Assembly (NCBI GenBank): GCA_030616475.1
Contig: JAUWXF010000017.1
Coordinates: 1 to 41,448, forward strand
DNA from: Desulfobacterales bacterium
Lineage (GTDB): Bacteria > Desulfobacterota > Desulfobacteria > Desulfobacterales > C00003060
Direction: 5' to 3'
DNA length: 41,448 bases
Part shown: one piece after another, positions 16,755-26,342 of the stretch
Numbering within the stretch: the first letter of the stretch is position 1
How the letters are laid out: each line of letters begins with the position of its first letter
Program-made: the position numbers and the translations under genes
The notes under the pieces: generated by a model
Told to the model about the DNA's origin: nothing
The model's input: the letters and a program-made list of their open reading frames with translations, nothing else
Databases searched by the model: none

Positions 16755-19700
16755 CTATTCCGGCAAGCCACCCTTTGTGATGATGGTCACGTCTTGCGAC
16801 GGCGATTCGATCGAGGCCTGCTCTGCGGGAAAAACGGCCGGATCGTTCGATACCTTATTCGGGCGGGCCGGTAGTATCCACAGATGGTCCTGCACCGCTT
16901 TCGGCGTGCCATCCGAAAGCCGCCTAATGCCGCGATCATCCAGAAAATCATCAAAGTCGGCATCAGTGACACCGGCTTTCTGTTTGAACATGAACAGGTC
17001 GATATCCACGGAAACCACACCGGAGACGTTTTGCAAAATAGTGTACACGTCGCTCAAATGGATAGACTGTGCAAACGCAAGCGACTCGAAGGAAAGGGCG
17101 CTTAACAATACGCTCCGCGCAGCATCGGCCACCTTGCCAGCCACGTAGGTTGCGGCCACATTCAGTGTAGCAGTTACAAGAATAGGTATGCTCTCGTAAT
17201 TGGCCACGAGCAATTGACGGTTCGGGTCGCGTTGTGCCGTGAGACTCGCATGGATTCGCGCACGCGCTGTCGATGAAAAGGTTGCCCCGTTTTGCCCCGC
17301 AATGGTCAGATGCGCGGCCCGCGATTCGCCGCTCCACACCCAGGTGACCCTAGCCTTGGCCACTTCGTTTCGGCTTCGGGCAAGGTCCTCCAGATCAAGA
17401 AGCGACACGGCACGGTCAAAGGTCCGTACCGTTGCCGGTGCGTTTTGGCGGGCGTTGTCCAATGTCTCAGGATCAGCCCCACCGTCTGCTCCGCCCGGGT
17501 TGATCACCGCCTTCAGGCCCTTGGGTTTGTCCAGAAGTGTCTTCAACTGACCGGCCTTGACGCGGCCTTCGAGCCCAATTCCTTGCCTGTATCTGGCCAC
17601 CACATTGGCCCGGCCTTTGGGTGGACGCGCACCAATCACGCCGTCGCCAAAGCGCACAGACATCTCGGCCTCGTTATTGATGCGTGAGGCGTAAACCGTC
17701 TCCGTGAAGCCTTTACCGAAAAGACTGTCCACCTCTTTCCAGAGCACATCGTTCACGAATAATTGAAGCGTATTGTCGACACCGCCTCGACCGGCCGACG
17801 GAACAAAGGTGACCGGGCTTTTCTTTAATGTGAATTCCTGAAAGGGGATGGCCGGATCGGCGTCTCCCAGCACGTCGTTTGCGACGGTTTCACCGTGAGA
17901 TGCCCAGGCCACATTACCCATGAGCACCGTCGAGCTGCGATCCAGTGCCATCGTGCCATCCATGCGTAATTCGATTTTGAGATAATCCTGATGCGCTGCG
18001 CCGATCATGCCGGGGAAAACGAGCAGACGATTATCGATCACCAGAACGCGAGCATATTTGAAAAACGGAGCAATATCCGCCGTATTCAGTTTTGATTCAA
18101 GATCAGTCGCAATAGCAATAGCGTCAAGGGTTGTGGCCGTGTGATCGAGAGCGATGATTTTCGATTCGAGGGGCCCGATGCTCACCGACAACTGTGGCGG
18201 CACCTTGGTGTATGCCGGAATCGGATCAAGAGCGCCGGACATAAGCCCGCTCAATGTTTTGGTATGATCCTCTTCGAGTCCGAGTTCCACAATCGTGGTG
18301 TCATCATCCGAGGTTTTCGAAAACTCGATGATCGCTTCAAAATCACCCGGCAAAACAATGAGCCGTTTGTCGATGTCCAGGACAATGGCTTCGGCAAAGA
18401 CCGGATCGGTATCGGCGGCCCGCAAGGCGGTCTGCAGTGAACCGGCCACATTGCTTAATGTGTCCAGAGTGCCGCCTAATGTGATGGTTCTGGGGCCGAT
18501 GCTGCCAATGGTTACACTCAAAGACGGGGGTGAGCTCGACAGCGTTGGAACCGTTTCCAACGATGCCGAGCTCAAAGCTGCCACGGTTTTCGCCGTATCC
18601 TGATCCAGTGAAAGCAGATACACGGTTTCTGCGTCATCCGTGGTGACGCCGAAGAAGATTTCGTTACCCGTGATATGAAACCGGTTTATCGTGGCGGCCA
18701 TCGGTTCGTCGCTTTTGTCTCTAAGAATCACCTGCCTGCCAGTCTCGATGTCCGTCAGTGTCACGGCGTAACCGTCTTTATAGGCGTTTTTTTCGATCGG
18801 CCGTGCGATCTCGATCGTTTCCGCGTCGATCCGATGTCCGGGAATATACACCGTGGCCGAGTCGATAATATCCTGATACGAGAACCCCCAGAATGATATG
18901 GGAGGACCGGTCAGTTCATGTAGAACCACGTGACGGCGGTCGTTGATCTGTGAAAAACTCGGGGAAACCTCGACGCGCGTCACTGTGTCGCTTAGTGTAC
19001 CGAGCTGGTCTTCTATCTGATCCACGGCCGTGACGGTCAAAAGCTTTTGCTGATTCGTGCCGTCCACGAGAAGAAGCCGTTTGCCCACTGTGATATCCTC
19101 GTATCGACTGTCTAGGTGAAGTTCATCACCACCCGAAAGCTCATATCCATTCAACCCACCGATTGCTGTATTGTCGATATTAAAAAACTTCCATAACTTG
19201 ACGGCGCCCGTGGAATATAGCTCCACGTCCAAATAACGTGGCGGGGCGTTGTACCCGAATAACCGAAATGAACGGCCGAGCTTGTAGGCCCTGGTTTCCA
19301 TATCCCACGTCTCGTTCTGAATCGGTTGTGTGAAAAGAACAAGCAAATGCTCGTGGTCGGTCTTGATGCCGCGGACTTCGATTTCTTCAATAGATTGGGA
19401 GCTTGATAAATTCGTAAGCACAATTCGATCGCCTTCAACAAGCGATTCGCTGATTAACAGTCCCTCCTCGCCAGCGCTCAAGTAGGCGGTTGTCGATCCC
19501 TTGGCTAGGGGGTTAATGCCGGAGGGTGCAGGGAAGATCGACTGTTCGTTCAGCCAATCGTAAACCGCCAATTTTTCGAGGGTTTCGTATTTCTGGGGCT
19601 TTTCGTCCTGCTCCGGCACGCTTTGCACACGAAGCCCAACAGGTACATCCACCTGCTTGTCTTTTTCCACCGTGAAGCTCAAGTAAGCCGTGGCAGCGCT

Positions 19701-20045
19701 TCCGGGCGAAAGCTCGTAGCCGATCATTCTTGCCATCCGGAGCACCGAGTCGCGCCATCGGGCCGTTCGCAAGAAGGCCTCGTTGGCAATCCGTTCCTGG
19801 TAAAATGTGAGGACATCGGCAACGGCCGCCCAGAGTTCGAGGATCGTAATCGCATAGTCATCGCTTTGCCGTGTGCTTAAATCACGCAGCTCAGCCGAAC
19901 GCGAAATCGCCTGGAACATGGCCTGACGGAAGTTGGCAAAGGTGCCGACCCGATAGGCCACGGCCGAAAGCCCCGGCCGGTTGTCAATGGCAACCGGTGT
20001 GCCGCCGGTTGGCGGTTTACAGCAATGACAGGTATCCGGTTTCAT
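16755..20045 (-). CDS. Large baseplate wedge protein (baseplate J / gp6-like), second copy
   Basis: A 1096-residue baseplate assembly protein. The N-terminus has the typical 'AVAYRVGTFANFRQAMFQAI', then 'DYAITILELWAAVADVLTFYQERIANEAFLRTA'. The C-terminal third has the baseplate-J features 'VRFGDGVIGARPPKGRANVVARYR' and 'LLDLEDLARSRNEVAKARV'. Two related segments in the middle, about 495-570 and 610-685, look like a tandemly duplicated beta domain ('PSLSVTIG..', 'PQLSVSIG..', each with 'DN/DKRLLVFPG'-like ends). The start codon overlaps the stop of the upstream wedge gene (ATGA), so the two are translationally coupled. It should form the baseplate wedge with its neighbour. Confidence 0.88.
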   Translation of the reverse strand: MKPDTCHCCKPPTGGTPVAIDNRPGLSAVAYRVGTFANFRQAMFQAISRSAELRDLSTRQSDDYAITILELWAAVADVLTFYQERIANEAFLRTARWRDSVLRMARMIGYELSPGSAATAYLSFTVEKDKQVDVPVGLRVQSVPEQDEKPQKYETLEKLAVYDWLNEQSIFPAPSGINPLAKGSTTAYLSAGEEGLLISESLVEGDRIVLTNLSSSQSIEEIEVRGIKTDHEHLLVLFTQPIQNETWDMETRAYKLGRSFRLFGYNAPPRYLDVELYSTGAVKLWKFFNIDNTAIGGLNGYELSGGDELHLDSRYEDITVGKRLLLVDGTNQQKLLTVTAVDQIEDQLGTLSDTVTRVEVSPSFSQINDRRHVVLHELTGPPISFWGFSYQDIIDSATVYIPGHRIDAETIEIARPIEKNAYKDGYAVTLTDIETGRQVILRDKSDEPMAATINRFHITGNEIFFGVTTDDAETVYLLSLDQDTAKTVAALSSASLETVPTLSSSPPSLSVTIGSIGPRTITLGGTLDTLSNVAGSLQTALRAADTDPVFAEAIVLDIDKRLIVLPGDFEAIIEFSKTSDDDTTIVELGLEEDHTKTLSGLMSGALDPIPAYTKVPPQLSVSIGPLESKIIALDHTATTLDAIAIATDLESKLNTADIAPFFKYARVLVIDNRLLVFPGMIGAAHQDYLKIELRMDGTMALDRSSTVLMGNVAWASHGETVANDVLGDADPAIPFQEFTLKKSPVTFVPSAGRGGVDNTLQLFVNDVLWKEVDSLFGKGFTETVYASRINNEAEMSVRFGDGVIGARPPKGRANVVARYRQGIGLEGRVKAGQLKTLLDKPKGLKAVINPGGADGGADPETLDNARQNAPATVRTFDRAVSLLDLEDLARSRNEVAKARVTWVWSGESRAAHLTIAGQNGATFSSTARARIHASLTAQRDPNRQLLVANYESIPILVTATLNVAATYVAGKVADAARSVLLSALSFESLAFAQSIHLSDVYTILQNVSGVVSVDIDLFMFKQKAGVTDADFDDFLDDRGIRRLSDGTPKAVQDHLWILPARPNKVSNDPAVFPAEQASIESPSQDVTIITKGGLPE

Positions 20046-22672
20046 TTACCCGCTCCTGCACTCAGTCTTAAAACGCCGTTTTCCTGAAAGTTCGGATCGT
20101 TATCCAGCCGCGCGATCTGCCATGGGCCGATGGGGATCACGCCGGCTTCGAGTTCACCGTTATCTTCCTGGCCGTAAACGCGAAAGCTCGTGACGACCGC
20201 CGACTCTACGCCCTCAACTGCCTCCACGGCCGCATAGAACCGGCTCAGATAAACAGGCTGGGCGAAGGTAAAAAAGTCAGGATGAAAAAACCCTTTCGTG
20301 CCGTCGGCGTTTACACGGTTGCTTAATGCCTGGTACACGGCTTCCAGCACGTCGCCCCTGAAGTGGTCGGATTTAACGCACACGAGCATATCGATTTCAA
20401 TGGGCACGTATTCGCCCGAGCGGATCTCGAGGTCGTATCCCGCAAGGCGGTAGCGATTGATGTGGGCTTTGATCCGGTCCCTGAATGTCGATTCGAGCCG
20501 TGTGCGGCCCCCGGACTCGGTAATCAGATCTTCGGGTTGCAGGGGATCGATCGCCACAATAACCATATACCAGCTTCCACTCCATCGAAACGCGGCCACC
20601 GCCCCAGCCACATCGTCCATTTTGAGTGCCGCCGCTTGGTAGTCGTTTTCGGTCACCGCCCGAAACTGTTCGGCGCGAAAGGCCGCCGACGCTTTCTGCC
20701 GGACCTCTTCGATGGTCTCCATGTCCGCGTCGTCTGTTGCGGCCAGAGGATTTCGAATGGCTGTGATGGCAGGCCAAAGCGGCGCAACCGTGGGTTGCAC
20801 CGCGTGGGCCAGGGCACCGGCGCCCACATTGCCGCTGCGGCCGCTGCCGATCCGATAAGTGGCGATAAACTCAGTGGCACCGGCAGGCTCTCGTCCGTAT
20901 TGCCCGTCGCCGAAACGAAGCTCGCCACCGCCGTTATTGTCGATATCGACCACGAAATGTCTGGCAAAAGGCGGGCTGTCCAGAAGATGAGGCACCTGCG
21001 TCCACAGTTGATCACCGGTCGGAAAACGCGCCATCAGGACCACGGCAGGTTGTGCTTCGGCCGCCTCACAAACCAGATTTGTACGCTCCGTTATCGGTGA
21101 TGCGCCGTCTACCGGATGGAGGCTATACCTCATGGTATCGGGCTGACACTGCATGGTAACCGGACCTTTGTTTAGGCGGAGACGGAATGGTTGATCGGCC
21201 TGTACCGGTTCTGACAGCTTATGTCTTTCAGGAGGGATGGTTCGTCCATGGTCGGCAAGAACAATATTGCCTCGTATCACGGATACGTCTCGAAGCAGTT
21301 CGCCCGCCCGGGTCTCGGCGGAAATGCACAGAGGAAAGCCAAGCGCATCCTCATTGCGCCAGCTGATTTTTAGAAGGGGCAGGGCGGGATCGGCTGCGCC
21401 GCGAACCTGAAGCTCCCCGCCTGACAGCATTTCACTGTAAACCGTGTCCTGGTCTTCACTAACATCGATCAGTTGAACCGCCTGCCGGTGTTCGGGATCG
21501 GCATCGGCCGTGCTTCCGGTTTCCGGACCCAATACTTCTTCAAATATGAGAAAATCTCCTGCCTGCAAGCTCGGGCGTATTACCCGGTCCGGGTTTGCAG
21601 GTTCGAGCGCGTACACATAGGCGGATGTAGCCCCGCCGGGCAGACAGCACCGAAGATTTCCAAAGGCGTGAAGGTGAATCGTGTTGTTCTGCGGGTAGAC
21701 GTCAAGCGCAAAGGTGGTCTCGAAAACGCGACTTTTTTTCAGCGCCGGGTCGCTGTCGAAAGCGTCCGCGGACAGGTTCATTTCATGAATGACGATGCCG
21801 GGTAGCGAGGTTGCGTTGATCAGCGGTTCGCCGATACGGCTCAGGATCTTTGTCCCCATGGGAACCAGCCCCGTGCTCGATACGTTGAGGTGAACGTAAG
21901 TCCAGGCGTTGCGGCCATCGTGCATGTCGTAGTCTATAAGCCGGGCATGCCGCTTGGCCGACATGCGTTGTCTGACGGTATCGAGGAAGGCCTCGTTTGA
22001 AACGGCGTCCTGGTAGTAGCTCAGATGGTCCCCGGTATAAGACAGAAGCTCGACAAGGGCGATACCTAGATCGGCCGGATTTCGTTCAAGCCAGTCCGGG
22101 TTTCGCTGAGCGATCAGATCAAGAAGCAACTGGCGGAAACTGGCGTAATCCCTCGCCAGATAATCAAGCAGCGGTATATCGCCCTCGCGCGGTGGACAGA
22201 TTTGCTCCTGGCGGCAATCAAACTCCGATGGACAGTCGGCTTTAAAACTGAAAACGGCGCAGGAAAAGCGCGGATCCAGCTCTGAAATCGCCTGTATCCA
22301 GGTGCCGTCCGGTTGCAGAGTCCATCCCAGGGAAAGCTGGTATTCCGAGAAGTCGCCGGGCTGATCCACCTCGATTTCCAGTCGGCTGGAAACAAGCTGG
22401 GCATCGAGCACCCGGATGTTGACAATGCGAGTTCCGCCGTCGATGTGGATGCGCTCCAGCTGGGTGGTCAACCCATAAGCGCCGTCCGGATCGGAATGAG
22501 GCGGGTCCGGCAAATTTTTTAAAAACGTCACGACCAGCACGTGCGGCTGGGTTGATAAAGGCCGGTGCTCATACTCAACAAAGTCGATCCCGTTTAAGAT
22601 CGAATGCGCCAGAATATCCGCCCGGCGTTGCGGATCGCGGCAGGATGGTTCGAACGTGTTGATGCGTTTCAT
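20042..22672 (-). CDS. Baseplate wedge protein (baseplate J / gp6-like, Afp11-like)
   Basis: An 876-residue putative baseplate assembly protein. Residues about 170-230 carry 'DIPLLDYLARDYASFRQLLLDLIAQRNPDW', then 'GIALVELLSYTGDHLSYYQD', the usual N-terminal signature. The baseplate-J core includes 'LRFGDGQYGREPAGATEFIATYR' and 'TENDYQAAALKMDDVAGAVAAFRW' (about 610-690). The C-terminus 'SFRVYGQEDNGELEAGVIPIGPWQIARLDND' is also typical. It lies 15 bases from gp25 and overlaps the next gene by four bases. Role: baseplate wedge, built with gp25 and the second J-type protein. Confidence 0.9.
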   Translation of the reverse strand: MKRINTFEPSCRDPQRRADILAHSILNGIDFVEYEHRPLSTQPHVLVVTFLKNLPDPPHSDPDGAYGLTTQLERIHIDGGTRIVNIRVLDAQLVSSRLEIEVDQPGDFSEYQLSLGWTLQPDGTWIQAISELDPRFSCAVFSFKADCPSEFDCRQEQICPPREGDIPLLDYLARDYASFRQLLLDLIAQRNPDWLERNPADLGIALVELLSYTGDHLSYYQDAVSNEAFLDTVRQRMSAKRHARLIDYDMHDGRNAWTYVHLNVSSTGLVPMGTKILSRIGEPLINATSLPGIVIHEMNLSADAFDSDPALKKSRVFETTFALDVYPQNNTIHLHAFGNLRCCLPGGATSAYVYALEPANPDRVIRPSLQAGDFLIFEEVLGPETGSTADADPEHRQAVQLIDVSEDQDTVYSEMLSGGELQVRGAADPALPLLKISWRNEDALGFPLCISAETRAGELLRDVSVIRGNIVLADHGRTIPPERHKLSEPVQADQPFRLRLNKGPVTMQCQPDTMRYSLHPVDGASPITERTNLVCEAAEAQPAVVLMARFPTGDQLWTQVPHLLDSPPFARHFVVDIDNNGGGELRFGDGQYGREPAGATEFIATYRIGSGRSGNVGAGALAHAVQPTVAPLWPAITAIRNPLAATDDADMETIEEVRQKASAAFRAEQFRAVTENDYQAAALKMDDVAGAVAAFRWSGSWYMVIVAIDPLQPEDLITESGGRTRLESTFRDRIKAHINRYRLAGYDLEIRSGEYVPIEIDMLVCVKSDHFRGDVLEAVYQALSNRVNADGTKGFFHPDFFTFAQPVYLSRFYAAVEAVEGVESAVVTSFRVYGQEDNGELEAGVIPIGPWQIARLDNDPNFQENGVLRLSAGAGK

Positions 22673-22687
22673 ATCAGATGTGCCCTG

Positions 22688-23059
22688 TTAAACTGTTGCA
22701 GATTGACTGAATTCTTCTACAAACCGTTCACCTGTGGTTCGCCGGGTATATACAACGGTAACCTTCAACTGGACTTCAATGGCTTCCACCGTAACCGATT
22801 CGACTTTGATGACTCTTGCAAGCCAGCGTTGAAGTGCGCCGTGAACGATCGCCTGGGTTGAGGCGGCGAGCGCGTCGCTGTTCGGCATAAAAATCAGCTG
22901 TTTCAGGCCGCAACCGAAATCCGGGCGGTTAACACGTTCGCCCGGGCTGGTAAAAAGGACCTGACGAATAAGGTCGCGCACATGATCGTTGTCGTCCGTC
23001 TCGGCGCTGCGACCACGGCCGTCAAGATGGAATGGATAGTCCATGTAATTTTTGTTCAT
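22688..23059 (-). CDS. gp25-like baseplate protein (GPW/gp25 family, Afp9-like)
   Basis: A 123-residue protein with the gp25 pattern 'IRQVLFTSPGERVNRPDFGCGLKQLIFMPN'. It matches the family in length and ends with the beta-strand 'VQLKVTVVYTRRTTGE'. In T4, gp25 links the sheath's first ring to the baseplate wedge. Two bases separate the start from the stop of the gene upstream. A start five codons later is possible, since no strong ribosome binding site decides between them. Confidence 0.92.
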   Translation of the reverse strand: MNKNYMDYPFHLDGRGRSAETDDNDHVRDLIRQVLFTSPGERVNRPDFGCGLKQLIFMPNSDALAASTQAIVHGALQRWLARVIKVESVTVEAIEVQLKVTVVYTRRTTGERFVEEFSQSATV

Positions 23060-23061
23060 TA

Positions 23062-23454
23062 TTAGAGAAGGTCCCCTGTGGTGAGAATATTTACGATCAC
23101 TTTATCCTTTCCTTGTCCCTGGCATATCACTTTATTCGCAGGTATATTTTTTTGTCTGACAGTAGTTATATGATGAGCGTGTAAATCAGCTGTGTCTGTA
23201 TCTCCATCACTTTCAATTAAAGATGGAGTGGTTTGGTCAACCGTAACATCAAGATCAAAGGCATCGGTTGCATTATTTTTCAAATGTTGAATAACGCCTT
23301 GAGCGATAGCCACAAAAAGCATTCGCCGATCAACTCGGGTTTCAGAAGGTAAATCATATCCATATTGTTCTTTCCACAAGCCTTCAAACACCATTCTCAT
23401 CTTCTCAGCCATACTATCAGTGTATTCGCTTAATGTTCCCGCTTTGTATTCCAT
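23062..23454 (-). CDS. Small eCIS protein of unknown function between spike and gp25
   Basis: A 130-residue protein. The first half looks helical ('SMAEKMRMVFEGLWKEQYG', 'RRMLFVAIAQGVIQHLKNN'); the second half is probably strands. Codon use is more AT-rich than in the flanking baseplate genes. It occupies the place where a PAAR-type spike tip is often encoded, but I see no PAAR repeats. GAGGT precedes the ATG, and its stop lies two bases from the gp25 start. It is probably a baseplate or hub accessory. Confidence 0.7.
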   Translation of the reverse strand: MEYKAGTLSEYTDSMAEKMRMVFEGLWKEQYGYDLPSETRVDRRMLFVAIAQGVIQHLKNNATDAFDLDVTVDQTTPSLIESDGDTDTADLHAHHITTVRQKNIPANKVICQGQGKDKVIVNILTTGDLL

Positions 23455-23474
23455 AAATATTACCTCTGTAGTTA

Positions 23475-24182
23475 TTACCCTGATTTTACCCGGGTCGAGA
23501 CCAATGAAGGCTGTGCCGGCGGAAAGATCGGCTGCGGAGGCGCCGGTGTGACCGGTATGCCCACTACGGTTTCGCCCGGATGAAGGTGTGTGTTAAACAA
23601 GGTGACCAACTGATTCAGGTACTGAAGAAGATTGTCGCCGAAAACCACCGGGTGGGTCGCGCTTTCCACCAGTTCAATCTGGGGTGCCTCCACCACGGCC
23701 TTGGTCCCACCCTTTACCGTGATCAGTCCCTGCTGCACCTTGATCTCGAGCATGTTCTGGCCGTTGGAATCACTCACCGTAATGGTCTGGCTGTCGTCGT
23801 CGAGCGTGACCATGAGACCCGTTTCGCTACGGATGATCTTTAAGGGGGGGGTGGCGCTTGTGCCGCTGTTATCCTGTGGCACCTGGTTTTCACCCCACCA
23901 GCAGCCACTCCAGATGGGCCGCGACAGATCACCGGATTCAAATTCGATCCATACGCCCGCACCGGCTGGCGGTACGGTGAATTGTCCCTCGCCGTCCCCG
24001 GCATAAGGTGCGCAGGGAAGCGCCCAGCCGGTTTCGACGGTTCCAAGCAGCTCGCTCACCTGCGCCCTGATGCGTCCAAGATTGCTGGGGTCGTTATTGT
24101 CGGTGACGATGCCGCGATATTTGCCGTAATACCGGGCGGTCCGTCGATTCGTTTGGACCGCCGTGTTTGGATCAATTGCCAT
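23475..24182 (-). CDS. Spike protein, gp5/VgrG OB-fold part (half of Afp8)
   Basis: A 235-residue protein. Residues about 18-105 form the gp5 OB fold with 'YRGIVTDNNDPSNLGRIRAQVSELLG' and 'PPAGAGVWIEFESGDLSRPIWSGCWWG'. The C-terminal half has beta repeats ('ITVSDSNGQNMLEIKV', 'GLITVKGG') that should make the spike. The hub half (gp27) is the separate upstream gene, so the usual single VgrG/Afp8 protein is split in two here. Twenty-three bases separate the two genes. Confidence 0.9.
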   Translation of the reverse strand: MAIDPNTAVQTNRRTARYYGKYRGIVTDNNDPSNLGRIRAQVSELLGTVETGWALPCAPYAGDGEGQFTVPPAGAGVWIEFESGDLSRPIWSGCWWGENQVPQDNSGTSATPPLKIIRSETGLMVTLDDDSQTITVSDSNGQNMLEIKVQQGLITVKGGTKAVVEAPQIELVESATHPVVFGDNLLQYLNQLVTLFNTHLHPGETVVGIPVTPAPPQPIFPPAQPSLVSTRVKSG

Positions 24183-24205
24183 GAATGTATCTCTTTTCTT
24201 GCCGC

Positions 24206-25333
24206 CTAAGAGGTCAGCGCCTGATCTTCAACAAAACTCTCGCGTCCCGTAATACCCAGTGCGTTGCGGCGCAAAGTGAACTCCTGGGTGTAGCCCTCGC
24301 CGCGGATGCGGTGCAGCACCTTTTCCACGTAGTAAGTGCCGCTGAACTGGCGTCCGGCGCCACGCACGTTCACTGGACGTTTGGCGCGTAAAATGTTCCG
24401 GTAGGTCACGGTCGACAATTCACCCTCTGCACGTATGGCGAACGCGGAGCGATCCACGACCGCCTGGGCATAGGTTTCCAGTTCCCCGGTTTCAGACAAA
24501 CCGGTGTTACTCAACAACACGCGCCGTGGTTGAGTCTGGCTGGTTGCCGCTTGATCGCCCAGATTCTCGAGGCTGCCCTCGCCGATGTCTGCCGACTGAT
24601 CTGCCTGGTCGTTAATCTCCACGTTGTTCGCCTGGGCCATTACCGGACAGAGCATGTCATAACGGCCGTTAAATCGATTGACATTCGTGGCAGTCCCCAG
24701 GTTGACGGAAAGCACACCCTGATGGGTTTCATCGACACGGGGTCGATGAAAATGGCCTTCTACCTGTCCACTATCGGAATTAAGTTCCACATAACATTCA
24801 TAACCATTGCGCCGTGCCAATCCGCGCAGAAACTGGATATCCGTGCCACGCTGCATGATGGTACGGTCGAGCTCCTGTCGTGTGGGCTGGGTTTGTTCCA
24901 CCTGGGTCCCAAAGCCGTATTCACCGAATATCACGCCGGCAATGTCACTATCGGCCATATCGGGCCAGGCGCGGATCTTCTCTTCCAGGTTCATTAGCAC
25001 CGTGGGGTCCATTGCCAGCACTTCAAGCGTTGATTCACCCGGCCGATTGGAGAACTCAGTGCGGGTCTCGGTCACGTAAGCTTCGATGAGCGGTTGTGAC
25101 ACCTGACTCCCCACGACGACATTCACCCTTAACTTGGTCAGCCGGTCCACCAACGACTCGTCCAGCACTGTCCAGCCACTGCCATCCTCACGCACGGCCA
25201 CCGCCAGGCGAAGGCGCAGCATATCCGCCATATCGGCATGATCCTCGACCTCGATCTCCCGTATCGCCGCTATGACTTCGGTCGGCGCAGGCGCGTCGTC
25301 AATGGTTAGCGTGTAAGAGACATTCAGTGGCAT
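24206..25333 (-). CDS. Hub protein, gp27/phage late control D-like (other half of Afp8/VgrG)
   Basis: A 375-residue protein of the gpD/gp27 hub fold. Signs are 'EVEDHADMADMLRLRLAVAV' at the N-terminus, 'RGTDIQFLRGLARRNGYECYVE' in the middle, and 'FSGTYYVEKVLHRIRGEGYTQEFTLRRNA' at the C-terminus, all typical of eCIS hubs. It should form the trimeric hub between the tube and the OB-fold spike encoded next. Seventeen bases separate it from the LysM gene. Confidence 0.9.
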   Translation of the reverse strand: MPLNVSYTLTIDDAPAPTEVIAAIREIEVEDHADMADMLRLRLAVAVREDGSGWTVLDESLVDRLTKLRVNVVVGSQVSQPLIEAYVTETRTEFSNRPGESTLEVLAMDPTVLMNLEEKIRAWPDMADSDIAGVIFGEYGFGTQVEQTQPTRQELDRTIMQRGTDIQFLRGLARRNGYECYVELNSDSGQVEGHFHRPRVDETHQGVLSVNLGTATNVNRFNGRYDMLCPVMAQANNVEINDQADQSADIGEGSLENLGDQAATSQTQPRRVLLSNTGLSETGELETYAQAVVDRSAFAIRAEGELSTVTYRNILRAKRPVNVRGAGRQFSGTYYVEKVLHRIRGEGYTQEFTLRRNALGITGRESFVEDQALTS

Positions 25334-25349
25334 CGTATCTAATCGTCAC

Positions 25350-25631
25350 TCATTCTTCCGATGAAGGGATCAGGATTCTCTTCCCTGGTTCGCGCATCAA
25401 ATCGTCCGGCCACATGGTCTGATTGACATCACAGATACGCCAGAACCGTTCCGGATCACGAAAGTATCGATGGGCAACATGATCCAGCCGTTCGCCCCCC
25501 TGCACCTTGTGCGTCAGTCGTGCTTGGGTCTCGGGAATAAACCGGGTCGCCTTGTATTGAACGGTCCGTCCCGTGCCGTCCGTGATTTCCAGCGTAGTGA
25601 CGTTGGCGTAACGGCTGCCTTTGAAAAACAT
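25350..25631 (-). CDS. Small LysM-like hub protein (Afp7 / tail protein X-like)
   Basis: A 93-residue protein. 'HKVQGGERLDHVAHRYFRDPERFWRICDVNQ' followed by 'PGKRILIPS' is a LysM-like module as in phage tail protein X and the gp53-like Afp7. In T4, gp53 clamps wedges round the hub. AAAGGGA precedes the ATG. It lies between the hub-associated 228-residue protein and the gp27-like hub, the expected order. Confidence 0.88.
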   Translation of the reverse strand: MFFKGSRYANVTTLEITDGTGRTVQYKATRFIPETQARLTHKVQGGERLDHVAHRYFRDPERFWRICDVNQTMWPDDLMREPGKRILIPSSEE

Positions 25632-25655
25632 ATCAAATCCCTTTCTAAATCATGT

Positions 25656-26342
25656 TCAGCTGGGCAGCAGCCCTGTTATCTGCTCTTCATGTTCGCCGGC
25701 CTGATACTTTTGAGCGAGACCCTCTTTTTGCTCCTGGTAAGCGCGGTAGATATTTTGTCCTATACTCTCTGAGGGCAAATCGGTGTCATTGAGCACACTC
25801 AAACCCAGTTCCACCTTTACCGCAATGGGATTGAGCTTGGGGTCAAACGCCTCTTCAGTGACCGAGAAATTCGTGATCAACACCGGTACGACCCGCAACT
25901 TCCCCCATACCAAGAGCGTCAGGGGGAGATCCGCGGGATTCAGTTGTACTTCGCCCTGCTCGGCCCGCTCTTCGCTTTGGACCACCTCGGTGCTTGTGGG
26001 ATAAAGCAACAGTTCCAGCGTTGCCAACACCGGGTGCAGACCGTTTTCCACGATACTTTGATTTTTTTCAGGTTCTTCAAGTTGATCAGTGGCATTCAAT
26101 ATCACGCTGATATTGATCGTCTCCCGCGGAGCGCCTTCGATCCGAAAGACATCCTGTTGAGCTTCGCCGCGACCGGTTGTGCTGCTCGCACTAGGCGTCC
26201 GACCTTGCGTGAGGGTCCGGCTCACCTGCTCAGGGTTGTATTGAAAGGCGATCACCTTAGCGCTAGAACCAGGCGTATGGGATTCATAAACGACCAGGGC
26301 GCCTTTCAGCAATTTTGGACTTCTTGGGAATTCAGATGGCAT
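25656..26342 (-). CDS. eCIS hub-associated protein ('KLLKGALVVYE' family)
   Basis: A 228-residue protein found just before the LysM gene in many eCIS. The N-terminus 'PKLLKGALVVYE' with 'VIAFQYNPEQVSRTL' is characteristic, as is 'LPLTLLVWGKLRVVPVLITNFSVTEEAFDPKLNPIAVKV'-like text in the second half. In other loci this region is fused to a C-terminal LysM; here the LysM is a separate gene. I chose the ATG at 26342 over the one 14 codons earlier because the extra residues look unrelated and GAAGAAGAGA precedes this start. Probable role: adapter between hub and tube. Confidence 0.85.
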   Translation of the reverse strand: MPSEFPRSPKLLKGALVVYESHTPGSSAKVIAFQYNPEQVSRTLTQGRTPSASSTTGRGEAQQDVFRIEGAPRETINISVILNATDQLEEPEKNQSIVENGLHPVLATLELLLYPTSTEVVQSEERAEQGEVQLNPADLPLTLLVWGKLRVVPVLITNFSVTEEAFDPKLNPIAVKVELGLSVLNDTDLPSESIGQNIYRAYQEQKEGLAQKYQAGEHEEQITGLLPS

